From positions 1 to 34,237 of the forward strand of contig NZ_FXAN01000084.1 in assembly GCF_900176645.1 (NCBI RefSeq): a DNA stretch of 34,237 bases, written 5' to 3'. Shown here one piece after another: positions 7,449 to 15,594 of the stretch; within the stretch, counting starts at the first letter, position 1; each line of letters opens with the position of its first letter. Source of the DNA: Burkholderia singularis (GTDB lineage Bacteria; Pseudomonadota; Gammaproteobacteria; Burkholderiales; Burkholderiaceae). The position numbers and the translations under genes were made by a program. The notes under the pieces are model-generated. The model was not told the DNA's origin. It made no database searches and saw only the letters and a list, made by a program, of their open reading frames with translations.

Positions 7449-8686
7449 ACATCTACGCGGTTGGCGGCGCGATCCGCGATGCATTGCTCGGCCTGCCGGT
7501 GCGCGACCAGGATTACGTGGTGGTCGGCGCGACGCCCGAGCAGATGGCCGCGCAGGGCTTCAGGCCGGTCGGCAAGGATTTTCCGGTGTTCCTGCATCCG
7601 CGCACGCACGAGGAATACGCGCTCGCACGCACCGAGCGCAAGACGGCGGCGGGCTATCACGGCTTCCAGTTCTATTTCGCCCCCGACGTGACGCTCGAGC
7701 AGGATCTCGCGCGGCGCGACCTGACGATCAACGCGATGGCGCGCGCGGTGAGTCCGGACGGCACGCTGATCGGGCCGATCGTCGATCCGTTCGGCGGACA
7801 GGCGGATTTGCGCGCGAAGCTGTTTCGGCATGTCGGCGACGCGTTCGTCGAGGACCCGGTGCGGATTTTGCGGGTCGCGCGCTTTGCCGCGCGCTTTGCC
7901 GATTTTTCCGTCGCGCCGCAGACCTTGGCGCTGATGCGAGAGATGGTTGCCGCGGGCGAGGCCGATGCGCTCGTGCCCGAGCGGGTTTGGCAGGAGCTTG
8001 CGCGCGGGCTGATGGAGGACGAGCCGTCGCGGATGTTCGCGGTGCTGCGCGACTGTGGCGCGCTCGCGCGGATTCTGCCCGAGATCGACGCGCTGTTCGG
8101 CGTGCCGCAGCGCGCCGACTACCATCCGGAAGTCGATACGGGCGTGCATGTGATGATGGTGATCGATTACGCGGCGAAGCAACGCTATACGTTGCCGGTG
8201 CGCTTCGCTGCGCTCACGCACGATCTCGGCAAGGCGACCACGCCCGCCGAGGTGCTGCCGCGCCATATCGGGCACGAAGCACGCAGCGTCGAGCTGATCA
8301 AGCCGTTATGCGAACGGTTGCGGGTGCCGAACGAGTGCCGCGATCTGGCGCTGCTCGTCGCGCGCGAACACGGCAATTTGCATCGTGTGATGGAGATGGG
8401 CGCGGCGGCGCTGGTGCGGCTTTTCGAGCGCGCCGATGCGCTGCGCAAGCCCGCGCGTTTCGCCGAGGCGCTGCAAGCGAGCGAAGCCGACGCGCGCGGG
8501 CGGCTCGGATTCGGCACGCAGCCTTATCCCCAGGCCGAGCGGCTGCGGCAGGCGCTCGTCGCGGCACGCTCGGTCGATGCGGGCGCGATCGCGCAGCAGT
8601 TCGCGGGCCAGCCGGCGCAGATCAAGGACGCGGTGCATCGCGCCCGAGTGCGGGCGGTGGCGCAGGCGATCGGAAGCGGCGAGTAA
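7445..8686 (+). CDS. cca: CCA-adding tRNA nucleotidyltransferase (multifunctional, with HD domain)
   Basis: 413 residues, matching the E. coli enzyme (412). It adds or repairs the 3'-CCA of tRNA using CTP and ATP. The class II nucleotidyltransferase head begins VGGAIRDALLG with metal-binding carboxylates in RDQDYVVVG. RRDLTINAMA is the next motif, and DPFGGQADL and the RILRVARFAARF neck follow. The C-terminal half has the HD phosphohydrolase domain (THDLGK, His259-Asp260), which in this subgroup gives 2',3'-cyclic phosphodiesterase and phosphatase activity. It overlaps gst by ATGA. A 13-bp tandem array follows its stop. Confidence 0.96.
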   Translation: MNIYAVGGAIRDALLGLPVRDQDYVVVGATPEQMAAQGFRPVGKDFPVFLHPRTHEEYALARTERKTAAGYHGFQFYFAPDVTLEQDLARRDLTINAMARAVSPDGTLIGPIVDPFGGQADLRAKLFRHVGDAFVEDPVRILRVARFAARFADFSVAPQTLALMREMVAAGEADALVPERVWQELARGLMEDEPSRMFAVLRDCGALARILPEIDALFGVPQRADYHPEVDTGVHVMMVIDYAAKQRYTLPVRFAALTHDLGKATTPAEVLPRHIGHEARSVELIKPLCERLRVPNECRDLALLVAREHGNLHRVMEMGAAALVRLFERADALRKPARFAEALQASEADARGRLGFGTQPYPQAERLRQALVAARSVDAGAIAQQFAGQPAQIKDAVHRARVRAVAQAIGSGE

Positions 8687-8712
8687 GTGACGAAGACGTG
8701 GCGCGCTGGCAG

Positions 8713-8808
8713 GGCGGTTGAATCTGGCGGTTAAGCACGGCAGTTGAGCCTGGCGGTTGAACCTGGCGGTTGAGCCCGGCAGTTGAACCCGACGGTTGAT
8801 GCTGACGG
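8713..8808. repeat. 13-bp tandem array, 7 units
   Basis: Seven consecutive 13-bp units of consensus GGCGGTTGAACCT run from 8713 to 8803, plus a partial unit (GACGG) to 8808. Adjacent units differ by one to four bases. The array sits between the converging ends of cca and flgN. It has the same period as the array at 2660-2816 but an unrelated core. The remaining convergent spacer (8809-8957) shows no gene or strong terminator. Confidence 0.9.
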
Positions 8809-8957
8809 CCACCGGGCTGGTGGCCCGATTCGTGCGGCGTGCCCTTCGCGCGGCGCGCCATGCTTTCATGCGGCGCGGCCGCAAACGGTGCCGATAAGGA
8901 TCGCGCGGACGCAGGCGGGTCACGCAGCACGCAGCGCACGCCGGAACCGGCGGACGG

Positions 8958-9398
8958 TCAGCGCGTGGCAGCGCCGAGGCGCCCGTCCGGCCCATAGAGC
9001 GCGGCGCGCTGCGGTGTCGCGCGCAGCACCGCCAGCGCCTTCTCGTTGTGATCCATCCGGATCCGGATCAGCATCCCGTTGATCGCGTTGGCGTGGCGCG
9101 CGCGCTCGGCTGCCTGCTGTAACAACTGCCAGCCGTTCGCGATGCGCACGTCGCCCTCGGCCGCGCGATCCATTCCTTTTTTGCCGGCCGGCAAACCGAG
9201 CGACGCGAGCAGCGCGTCGCGCTCGCGTTCGAGGCGTGCGAGCTTGTTGATCAGTTCGAGCTTTCGGGCGACGAGGCCCGGCAGCGCATCGAGCGGCTCG
9301 GGCGTCGTCAGCGCTTTTTCCTCATAGGCGAGCAGCGACGCGAACGCCTCGACGCTCGCATGTTCGTCGGTGATCGTGGCCAGCAGTTCGTCTCTCAT
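8958..9398 (-). CDS. flgN: FlgN, flagellar type III chaperone for FlgK/FlgL
   Basis: 146 residues, the usual FlgN length. The cytoplasmic chaperone binds the hook-filament junction proteins FlgK and FlgL and delivers them to the export gate. The product is almost all helical, starting MRDELLATITDEHASVEAF with a central LARLERERDALL coiled-coil segment, as in the family. I chose the ATG at 9398 because further upstream the frame becomes an Arg-rich antisense of flgM. No strong ribosome site is visible. It lies 79 nt downstream of flgM, and both are probably read from the FliA promoter at 9832-9858. Confidence 0.9.
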   Translation of the reverse strand: MRDELLATITDEHASVEAFASLLAYEEKALTTPEPLDALPGLVARKLELINKLARLERERDALLASLGLPAGKKGMDRAAEGDVRIANGWQLLQQAAERARHANAINGMLIRIRMDHNEKALAVLRATPQRAALYGPDGRLGAATR

Positions 9399-9477
9399 CT
9401 GGTTTCGCTCGGTTTGCCGCGCGTGAGCCCGGCGTGCCGGGGCGTTGCGGCGGCGCGGCCGGATCGGCGCGGGGCGT

Positions 9478-9801
9478 CTAAGGTTGCTTGAGCAGTTCGC
9501 GGGCGGTTTGCAGGATGCCGTCGGCGATCCGGCTCGTATCGATGGACAGCGTGCCGTTGCGGATCGCCTCGCGGATCGACTCGACTTGCGCGACGTCGAT
9601 ATCCGCATTGCCCGATGCGGCGAGGCTGCGCAGTGTCGACGACAGGCCGGACAGGCTCACGTTCGCGTCGCCTTGCGCCGGTGCGCTGGCGGCGCCCGCA
9701 TCCGGTTGGGCCGCGCCCGGGGCGGCCGGCGAGCGCGCCGTGCCCGGGCCGGCGTTCGATAGCGTCCGGGTGTTCGACGCAGGAGGGGAATCGATTTTCA
9801 C
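9478..9801 (-). CDS. flgM: FlgM, anti-sigma-28 factor
   Basis: 107 residues. FlgM binds FliA (sigma-28) until the hook-basal body is complete, then is exported. It begins with GTG at 9801, with AGGAA 8 nt upstream. The N-terminal half is disordered Ala/Pro/Gly-rich, as needed for export. The C-terminal half carries the FliA-binding helices: ADIDVAQVESIREAIRNGTL, then IDTSRIADGILQTARELL. It is slightly longer than the enteric protein because of the Ala/Pro linker. Its own FliA promoter lies upstream, giving autoregulatory feedback. Confidence 0.95.
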   Translation of the reverse strand: MKIDSPPASNTRTLSNAGPGTARSPAAPGAAQPDAGAASAPAQGDANVSLSGLSSTLRSLAASGNADIDVAQVESIREAIRNGTLSIDTSRIADGILQTARELLKQP

Positions 9802-9831
9802 GATGGCGGTTCCTGTACGGGTTTGGCCACG

Positions 9832-9858
9832 ATAACGGCAGCGCAGGCCCGAACTTTA
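9832..9858 (-). promoter_or_regulatory. Sigma-28 (FliA) promoter of flgMN
   Basis: On the minus strand the -35 is TAAAGTTC (9858-9851), followed by an 11-nt spacer and the -10 GCCGTTAT (9839-9832). The enteric FliA consensus is TAAAGTTT-N11-GCCGATAA, so this matches 7/8 and 6/8 with exact spacing. It lies in the flgA-flgM gap, about 30 nt upstream of the flgM start codon. Confidence 0.85.
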
Positions 9859-9934
9859 GTGTTCGCGCGCGGGTAAATCCCTGAATCGATGAAGCTTTGC
9901 AATTCTTGACGGTTTGCGCACGCGCAGCGCGCCG

Positions 9935-11296
9935 CTACAGGGAAATTTCGACGGTGGCCGCATCCTTGACGACCGCGGTGACGATCTGGCCCGCCGCCAT
10001 GCGCACCCGCACCGGCTGGCCGGGCGCCGCGTTGCCGAGCGCGCTGCCCTCGGCCGAGATCGTGAACCCCGGGCCCGAGGCAATCACCCGCACAGTCTGC
10101 CCGATCGACACCGACGCCGCGCTTTTCAGCAGATCCCGGCGCAGCGGCAGCCCGGCCGCAACGCGCGTCAGCGCGCTCGCGCCGACGGCTTGCGCCGGGT
10201 CGGTGATCACGGCGAGCGGCAGCAACGTCAGATCGCCCTCGCGCGCGACGAGATCGGCGGCCGTCAGCGTGTCGCCGGGCGCGAGCGCGCGGGCGGCGAC
10301 GTAGTAGGTCGCCTGCACGGTGAGCTTGGCTTGCAAATAGAGCGTCCACGGCCGCTCGCCCGCGCAGCGCACGCCGACCGTCGTGCGGCCCCACAGGCGC
10401 GCGCCTGTCGGCAGGAACGGTTCGAGCGTCGTGCACGCGGCCAGCCCGCGCGGGAGCGCGGGCGCGACGGTGACGGTGACCTTGCCGGGCAGCCCTGCCG
10501 CCTGCTGCTGCAGGAAGGCGAGCGCTGCGCTGCGGATTGCTTCGCTGTCCTGGCCTGCTGCGGTCGGCACGGCCGGAGAGGGTCGCGCGGCGGCGTAAGC
10601 CGGCCGGGATGCGTTTGCCGATGCGCAAAGCGTTCGCGCGGCCGATGTTTGCACAACGGCAGCGCTTGATCCCGGCGCGTCGGCGCACGCCGGCAGCGGC
10701 GGCCTGGCTGGTATCGCGCGCGGCGCGCCGGCCGCACCGCGCGCGGCGAGTGTGCGAGGCGCGATGGAGGCGGGCGCATCGTCGGAGCGCGGCGCGCCGG
10801 GAATGGCTGGTGTCGGCTCGAGGTGCCGCGGCTGACGCGGCACGCGTGGCGGCGCTGCGGCCGTTCGCGCGTCGGCGGTTGCGGTGACGGCGGCGGTGCC
10901 CACATCCTGCGAGGCGACGGGCGCGACTTGCCATGCATATTCGCGCTGCGCGTGCGCGGCGACGGCGCGGCCGGCCGGCACGTGCTGCGCGGCCATGCCC
11001 AGGGGCGTGTCGTCCGTCGTCGCGGAAGGGCCGGCGCCGAGGGCAGCGCCGCCTGCCGCCCGGGCTTTTCCAGTCTCGCCGCTATTGGCCGCATCCGCCG
11101 CGCGAGGGCTTGCCGTCGCATTCGCGAGCGCCGTTTCGGCCGATTCGCCGCGCCCCGGAATCACGATCATGCCGCTGTCGGCCGGTTGCGCGGCCGGCGC
11201 CGCGCAGGCCCAGCCCGCCGCCGCCAGCACCCACGCGAGCGCCGCGCGCCTGCCGGTGATGCGCGGTGCGCCGTCGGTCGTCGCGCGTTGCGTCAT
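9935..11296 (-). CDS. flgA: FlgA, flagellar P-ring assembly chaperone, with a long low-complexity insert
   Basis: Periplasmic chaperone that assists FlgI polymerisation into the P ring. I chose the ATG at 11296 because a strong AGGAGGGG ribosome site precedes it and it opens a signal peptide (RRAALAWVLAAAGWACAAPAAQ). The protein is 453 residues, about twice the usual length. The recognisable FlgA core, ending in the SAF and beta-clip domains (YYVAARALAPGDTLTAADLV, then SIGQTVRVIASGPGFTISAEG), occupies only the last 204 residues. Residues about 40-249 are Ala/Pro/Arg-rich low-complexity sequence with no recognisable fold. The start is divergent from flgB across a 233-nt control region. Confidence 0.93.
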   Translation of the reverse strand: MTQRATTDGAPRITGRRAALAWVLAAAGWACAAPAAQPADSGMIVIPGRGESAETALANATASPRAADAANSGETGKARAAGGAALGAGPSATTDDTPLGMAAQHVPAGRAVAAHAQREYAWQVAPVASQDVGTAAVTATADARTAAAPPRVPRQPRHLEPTPAIPGAPRSDDAPASIAPRTLAARGAAGAPRAIPARPPLPACADAPGSSAAVVQTSAARTLCASANASRPAYAAARPSPAVPTAAGQDSEAIRSAALAFLQQQAAGLPGKVTVTVAPALPRGLAACTTLEPFLPTGARLWGRTTVGVRCAGERPWTLYLQAKLTVQATYYVAARALAPGDTLTAADLVAREGDLTLLPLAVITDPAQAVGASALTRVAAGLPLRRDLLKSAASVSIGQTVRVIASGPGFTISAEGSALGNAAPGQPVRVRMAAGQIVTAVVKDAATVEISL

Positions 11297-11357
11297 CGCC
11301 CCCTCCTCGAAACCGGAACCGTCCAACTGTCGTAAGTAAGCGTCTGTCACGCGTCGC

Positions 11358-11386
11358 ATTCTAGGGACGGGGGCGAGCCCGCAAAC
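11358..11386 (-). promoter_or_regulatory. Candidate sigma-70 promoter of flgA
   Basis: On the minus strand TAGAAT (11363-11358) matches five of six -10 bases. GTTTGC (11386-11381) is a weak -35 with a 17-nt spacer. It abuts the FlhDC-like box, as expected for an activator-dependent class II promoter with a poor -35. It would give a leader of about 55 nt. Confidence 0.45.
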
Positions 11387-11425
11387 CGCGAATAGAGGGC
11401 CGCTTTGCCGGTTATTCGTCCGATT
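11383..11425. promoter_or_regulatory. Candidate FlhDC box between flgA and flgB
   Basis: Two inverted half sites: GAATAGAG (11390-11397), preceded by AAACCGC, and, reading the other strand, GAATAACC (11417-11410), preceded by AATCGGAC. They are separated by about 12 nt. The enterobacterial FlhDC box is two inverted AA(C/T)G(C/G)N2-3AAATA(A/G)CG motifs 10-12 bp apart. Each core here matches 6 of 8. Position midway between divergent class II genes, flanked by -10 motifs on both sides, supports the call; the match alone would be weak. Confidence 0.4.
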
Positions 11426-11450
11426 GCCCGTTGCATGGCCCGTCTACGAT
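11424..11450 (+). promoter_or_regulatory. Candidate sigma-70 promoter of flgBCDEFGHIJ
   Basis: TTGCCC (11424-11429) and TACGAT (11445-11450) with a 15-nt spacer form a modest -35/-10 pair immediately right of the FlhDC-like box. They would give a leader of about 70 nt to flgB. Support is mainly positional. Confidence 0.35.
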
Positions 11451-11529
11451 GCGTTCCATCGGAAAAAGCCCCTTCGCCGTGCGTGGCGGCGGGGCGATGC
11501 ATCTTCAGATCTTCAGACGGAGCACGCAG

Positions 11530-12015
11530 ATGCTGGACAAACTCGACGCCGAATTCGCGTTCGGCCGCCAGGCGCTCGATGTGCGCGCGTATCGGCAGGA
11601 ACTGCTGTCGTCGAACATCGCGAACGCCGACACGCCGGGCTATCGCGCGCGCGACGTCGACTTCGCGTCGACGCTCGCGCGCGCGCTCAAGCCGGCCGGC
11701 GCACGCGGCAACGCGGCGGCGCTTGCCCTCGCGCAGCCGGCGGGCGTGACGAGCGCCATGGCGATGACGGCCACCTCGGACGCGCACATGGCCGGCGCGG
11801 CGAAGCTGATTCCGACGGGCGGCCCGGGCGACGACTACGGCCGCGCGCAATACCGGATTCCACGCCAGCCGGCGCTCGATGGCAACACCGTCGATCTCGA
11901 CATGGAGCGGGTGCAGTTCGCCGACAACGCGCTGCATTTCCAGTCCGGCATGACGGTGATCACGCAGCAGATCAAGACGATGATCGCCGCGATCACGTCG
12001 AACCCGGGTTCGTGA
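11530..12015 (+). CDS. flgB: FlgB, flagellar proximal rod protein
   Basis: 161 residues. One of the rod subunits exported through the flagellar type III system to build the drive shaft in the periplasm. The ATG at 11530 has GGAG 7 nt upstream and begins MLDKLDAEFAFGRQAL. The rod/hook signature region RQELLSSNIANADTPGYRARDVDF follows. The C-terminal helix (FQSGMTVITQQIKTMIAAI) is the usual coiled-coil partner. A variable Ala-rich middle makes it somewhat longer than E. coli FlgB. First gene of the rightward operon. Confidence 0.95.
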   Translation: MLDKLDAEFAFGRQALDVRAYRQELLSSNIANADTPGYRARDVDFASTLARALKPAGARGNAAALALAQPAGVTSAMAMTATSDAHMAGAAKLIPTGGPGDDYGRAQYRIPRQPALDGNTVDLDMERVQFADNALHFQSGMTVITQQIKTMIAAITSNPGS

Positions 12016-12135
12016 CGCCCGGCCCAAAAGATTCAAGCGATTCAGGCGATTCACGCGCGTTTTTCCGCGCGCCACGCACCGCGCGAAACGGATGACGAGC
12101 GCGCCGTGCGCTCAACGCACAGCCAGGAGCATTGC

Positions 12136-12561
12136 ATGCCTTCGTTGATGAACATTTTCGATGTCGCGGGTTCGGCGATGTCGGCGCAGTCCCAGCGCCT
12201 GAACGTCACCGCGTCGAATCTCGCGAATGCCGACAGCCTGACGGGCCCCGACGGCAAGCCGTACCGGGCCAAGCAGGTGGTGTTCGCGACCGCGCCGATC
12301 GGCCGCGCGCGCACCGCGTCGGGCCAGGGCGTCGGTGGCGTGAATGTCGCGCGGGTGATCGACGATCCGTCGCCGATGAAGACGTCCTACGATCCGTCGA
12401 ACCCAGCCGCCGATCCGAACGGCTATGTGACGATGCCCAACGTCGATCCGGTGCAGGAGATGGTCAACATGATCTCCGCGTCGCGCTCGTATCAGGCCAA
12501 TGTCGAGACGCTCAACACCGCGAAGCAGTTGATGCTGAAAACCCTGACGATCGGCAATTGA
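12136..12561 (+). CDS. flgC: FlgC, flagellar proximal rod protein
   Basis: 141 residues, normal for FlgC. The start at 12136 follows AGGAG. The N-terminus [20 protein letters not shown] leads into the flg_bb_rod motif [13 protein letters not shown]. The C-terminus has [32 protein letters not shown], the hallmark of rod/hook axial proteins. It lies 120 nt after flgB; the spacer contains three 9-bp repeats beginning GATTCA (12030-12056). Confidence 0.96.
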   Translation: MPSLMNIFDVAGSAMSAQSQRLNVTASNLANADSLTGPDGKPYRAKQVVFATAPIGRARTASGQGVGGVNVARVIDDPSPMKTSYDPSNPAADPNGYVTMPNVDPVQEMVNMISASRSYQANVETLNTAKQLMLKTLTIGN

Positions 12562-12637
12562 GCCGCGTCGCAGCGGCCTTCGATCACGTCATCACGTCAT
12601 CCCGCATATAGCAGACTTCGCAGGAGCGCGAAACCGA

Positions 12638-13492
12638 ATGACCTCCTCTTCAACCACCATCGGCAGCAACGGCGCGAACGTGACGAACCTGCCCTACGAC
12701 ACGTTCAGCGCGAACGGCCAGTCGTCGTCGGCGAACGGCGCGAACGGCACCAGTGGCACGAACGGCACGAACGGCACGAACGGCGCGAACGGCACGAACG
12801 GCGCGAACATCAACGCCGCCAGCTCGCTGCCAGCGTCGTCGGCAGCCGACCTGCAAACCACGTTCCTCAAGCTGCTCGTCACGCAGTTGCAGAACCAGGA
12901 CCCGACGAACCCCGTGGACAGCTCGCAGATGACGTCCCAGCTCGCGCAGATCAACACCGTGAGCGGCATCGCGCAATTGAACGCGTCGCTGACGTCGCTG
13001 TCGTCGCAGCTCACCGCGAGCCAGCAGACCCAGGCGGCGATGCTGATCGGCGCGAACGTGCTCGCGCCGGGCAGCGACGTGGCGGTGAAGGGCGGCGCGG
13101 CGTCGCCGTTCGGCGTGCAATTGACGAACGCCGTGACGAATCTGACGATCACCGTGAAGAACGCGGCGGGCGTGGTCGTCAACACGATCAACGCGGGCGC
13201 GCAGCCGGCCGGCACCGTTCCGTTCAATTGGAAGCCGACCGACGTGGCCGGCAACGCGTTGCCCGACGGCACGTACACGATTTCGGCGAGCTATACCGAC
13301 GTGTCCGGCAAGCAATATGCGCCGCCCACGCTTGCCGCCGCGCGCGTGCAAAGCGTGGTCAAGCAGGCGGACGGCGCGCCGGGGCTCGTGCTGTCGAGCG
13401 GCAAGACGGTGGGCCTGAGCCAAATCGCGTCGATCTTCCCGAACCCCGCGACGAGCGCGCCGAACGGCGGCGCGCCGTCCACCACCAACTGA
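12638..13492 (+). CDS. flgD: FlgD, hook cap/scaffold protein
   Basis: 284 residues. FlgD caps the growing hook and is discarded when FlgK arrives. Residues about 30-60 are an Asn-Gly-Thr/Ala tripeptide repeat made by a 9-bp DNA array. The conserved FlgD N-domain follows (LQTTFLKLLVTQLQNQDPTNPVDSSQMTSQLAQINTVSGIAQLN). The C-terminal half has the Tudor-like/FnIII cap domain with GTVPFNWKPTDVAGNALPDGTYTI. Only the N-terminal linker is unusual. The gene is 76 nt after flgC and 27 nt before flgE. Confidence 0.96.
   Translation: MTSSSTTIGSNGANVTNLPYDTFSANGQSSSANGANGTSGTNGTNGTNGANGTNGANINAASSLPASSAADLQTTFLKLLVTQLQNQDPTNPVDSSQMTSQLAQINTVSGIAQLNASLTSLSSQLTASQQTQAAMLIGANVLAPGSDVAVKGGAASPFGVQLTNAVTNLTITVKNAAGVVVNTINAGAQPAGTVPFNWKPTDVAGNALPDGTYTISASYTDVSGKQYAPPTLAAARVQSVVKQADGAPGLVLSSGKTVGLSQIASIFPNPATSAPNGGAPSTTN
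12734..12805. repeat. 9-bp tandem repeat in flgD (AACGGCRCG), 8 units
   Basis: Eight consecutive 9-bp units of consensus AACGGC(A/G)CG, in frame and encoding Asn-Gly-Thr or Asn-Gly-Ala. One unit has diverged (AGTGGCACG). Expansion keeps the reading frame, so it only changes linker length in the exported N-terminus of FlgD. Confidence 0.9.
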
Positions 13493-13519
13493 CACAGATT
13501 CTGCGCAACGGAGACCGAG

Positions 13520-14764
13520 ATGGGTTATCAACAAGGTTTGAGCGGCTTGGCGGGCGCGTCGAGCGACCTCGACGTGATCGGCAACAACATCGCGAACGCG
13601 AACACGGTCGGCTTCAAGGCGAGCACCGCGCAATTCGCCGATATGTATGCGAATTCGGTTGCCTCGGCGGTCAACAATCCGATCGGCATCGGCACGATGC
13701 TGTCGTCGGTGCAGCAGCAGTTCAGCCAGGGCACGATCCAGTCGAGCACGTCGTCGCTGAACGTCGCGATCAACGGCAACGGCTTCTTCCAGATGTCGAA
13801 CAACGGCGTGATCACGTATTCGCGCGACGGTACGTTCCAGCGCGATAAAAACGGCTATATCACCAATGCGCAAGGGCTGAACCTGATGGGCTATCAAGCC
13901 AACGCGAACGGCGTGATCGACATGGCCGCGACGGTGCCGCTGCAGGCGCCGACGGCCAATATCGCGCCGACCGCGACGACCAAGATCACCGGCCAGTTCA
14001 ACCTGAACGCGCAGGATCCGCTGCCGGCGACGTCGCCGTTCAGCTTCAGCGATTCGACGTCGTACAACTATCAGACGTCGGTGCAAGTGTTCGATTCGCT
14101 CGGCGGCTCGCAGAACGTGAACGTCTATTTCGTGAAAAGCGCGACGTCGGGCGAGTGGGAGGTGTATGCCGGCCAGCAAGGGCAGGCGCCGACCGATCTC
14201 GGCGCGGTCAAGTTCAACACGGCCGGCGCGATCGCCGGCACGACGCAGGCGGGCAGCGGCGCGCCGACGCCCAATGTCGGCCAGTTCTCGTTTACGGTGC
14301 CCACGTCCACCGGCGCGGCCAATCCGCTGAATTTGACGCTCGATCTGTCTGGCACGACCCAATACGGTGGCAAGAACGGCGTGAACGATCTCAGACAGAA
14401 CGGCTTCGCGAGCGGTGTGTTGACGACGTTTACGGTCGGCTCCGACGGCAAGCTGACCGGCAATTACTCGAACGGCCAGACCGCGACGCTCGGCCAGATC
14501 GTGCTTGCGAACTTCAACAACCCGAACGGCCTCGTGAACGTCGGCAACAACCAGTACGTCGAGACTTCCGCATCGGGCGTGCCGCAGATCTCGGCGCCCG
14601 GCAGCACGAACCACGGCACGCTGCAAGGCAGCGCGCTCGAAAATTCGAACGTCGATCTGACGGGCCAGCTCGTCAAGCTGATCACCGCGCAGCGCAATTA
14701 CCAGGCGAACGCGCAGACGATCAAGACGCAGCAGAGCGTCGACCAGACGCTCATCAACCTGTAA
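13520..14764 (+). CDS. flgE: FlgE, flagellar hook protein
   Basis: 414 residues, close to the enteric length. Forms the extracellular hook, the universal joint. A GGAGACCGAG ribosome site precedes the ATG. The N-terminus (MGYQQGLSGLAGASSDLDVIGNNIANANTVGFKAS) is the axial-protein signature. The hook core domain contains NVAINGNGFFQMSNNGVITYSRDG, and the C-terminus ends VDLTGQLVKLITAQRNYQANAQTIKTQQSVDQTLINL. The outer variable domain is in the middle. Complete, with no anomalies. Confidence 0.97.
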   Translation: MGYQQGLSGLAGASSDLDVIGNNIANANTVGFKASTAQFADMYANSVASAVNNPIGIGTMLSSVQQQFSQGTIQSSTSSLNVAINGNGFFQMSNNGVITYSRDGTFQRDKNGYITNAQGLNLMGYQANANGVIDMAATVPLQAPTANIAPTATTKITGQFNLNAQDPLPATSPFSFSDSTSYNYQTSVQVFDSLGGSQNVNVYFVKSATSGEWEVYAGQQGQAPTDLGAVKFNTAGAIAGTTQAGSGAPTPNVGQFSFTVPTSTGAANPLNLTLDLSGTTQYGGKNGVNDLRQNGFASGVLTTFTVGSDGKLTGNYSNGQTATLGQIVLANFNNPNGLVNVGNNQYVETSASGVPQISAPGSTNHGTLQGSALENSNVDLTGQLVKLITAQRNYQANAQTIKTQQSVDQTLINL

Positions 14765-14791
14765 CGGCCTTCGCGGATTCGAGCCAGCCTC

Positions 14792-15553
14792 ATGGACCGA
14801 CTGATCTACACGGCGATGACGGGCGCGACGCAGGCGCTCGAGCAGCAATCCGTCGTCGCGAACAATCTCGCGAACGCGTCGACAACCGGGTTCCGCGCGC
14901 AGCTCGCGACATTTCGCGCGGTGCCGATGAATTTCGACTCCGGCGGCGGCAACGTCGATCCGGCGACCACACGCACCTATACGCTGGCGTCGACGCCTGG
15001 CGCGGATTTCACACCGGGCCCGATCGCGCAGACGGGCAACCCGCTGGACGTCGCGGTGCGCGGCGCGGGCTGGCTCACCGTGATGCTGCCCGACGGCGGC
15101 GAGGCGTACACGCGTGCGGGCAACCTGCACGTCGACGCGAACGGGCAGCTCGTCACCGCGAACAATCTGCCCGTGGTCGGCAACGGCGGGCCGCTCGCCG
15201 TGCCGCCGAACGCGCAGGTGACGATCGGCGCGGACGGCACCGTGTCGGCGCTGATGCCGGGCGATCCGCCGACGGCGGTGGCGATCGTCGATCAACTGAA
15301 GCTCGTCAACCCCGATCCCGCGGCGCTCAAGCGCGGCGACGACGGCCTGTTCCGCACCGCGGACGGCAACCCCGCCGATGCCGATCCGGCCGTGAAGGTC
15401 GTGCCGAATTCGCTCGAAGGCAGTAACGTCAACCCGGTCGCGGCGATGGTGTCGATGATCGGCAACGCGCGCGCGTTCGAATGGCAGACGAAGCTGATCC
15501 AATCGGCCGACCAGAACGAGCAGGCGGCCAACCAATTGCTGAATTTCAGTTGA
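14792..15553 (+). CDS. flgF: FlgF, flagellar proximal rod protein
   Basis: 253 residues, as expected. The N-terminus MDRLIYTAMTGATQALEQQSVVANNLANASTTGFRAQ matches FlgF, as does LDVAVRGAGWLTVMLPDGGEAYTRAGNL in the D1-like core. The C-terminal signature is GSNVNPVAAMVSMIGNARAFEWQTKLIQSADQNEQAANQLL. It lies 27 nt after flgE and 41 nt before flgG in the operon. Confidence 0.97.
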   Translation: MDRLIYTAMTGATQALEQQSVVANNLANASTTGFRAQLATFRAVPMNFDSGGGNVDPATTRTYTLASTPGADFTPGPIAQTGNPLDVAVRGAGWLTVMLPDGGEAYTRAGNLHVDANGQLVTANNLPVVGNGGPLAVPPNAQVTIGADGTVSALMPGDPPTAVAIVDQLKLVNPDPAALKRGDDGLFRTADGNPADADPAVKVVPNSLEGSNVNPVAAMVSMIGNARAFEWQTKLIQSADQNEQAANQLLNFS

Positions 15554-15594
15554 TGCCGGCCGTTCGCCGAGCGCTTTCCTTCAGGAATCCATAA

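Noticed and set aside
8813..8827. Small GC hairpin between cca and flgN as a convergent terminator
   Set aside because: Only a 5-bp stem and no T-tract on either side.
12650..15535. A 961-codon open frame on the minus strand opposite flgD-flgF
   Set aside because: It is very Arg/His-rich and lies fully opposite well-supported flgD, flgE and flgF. It arises from GC-rich codon bias.
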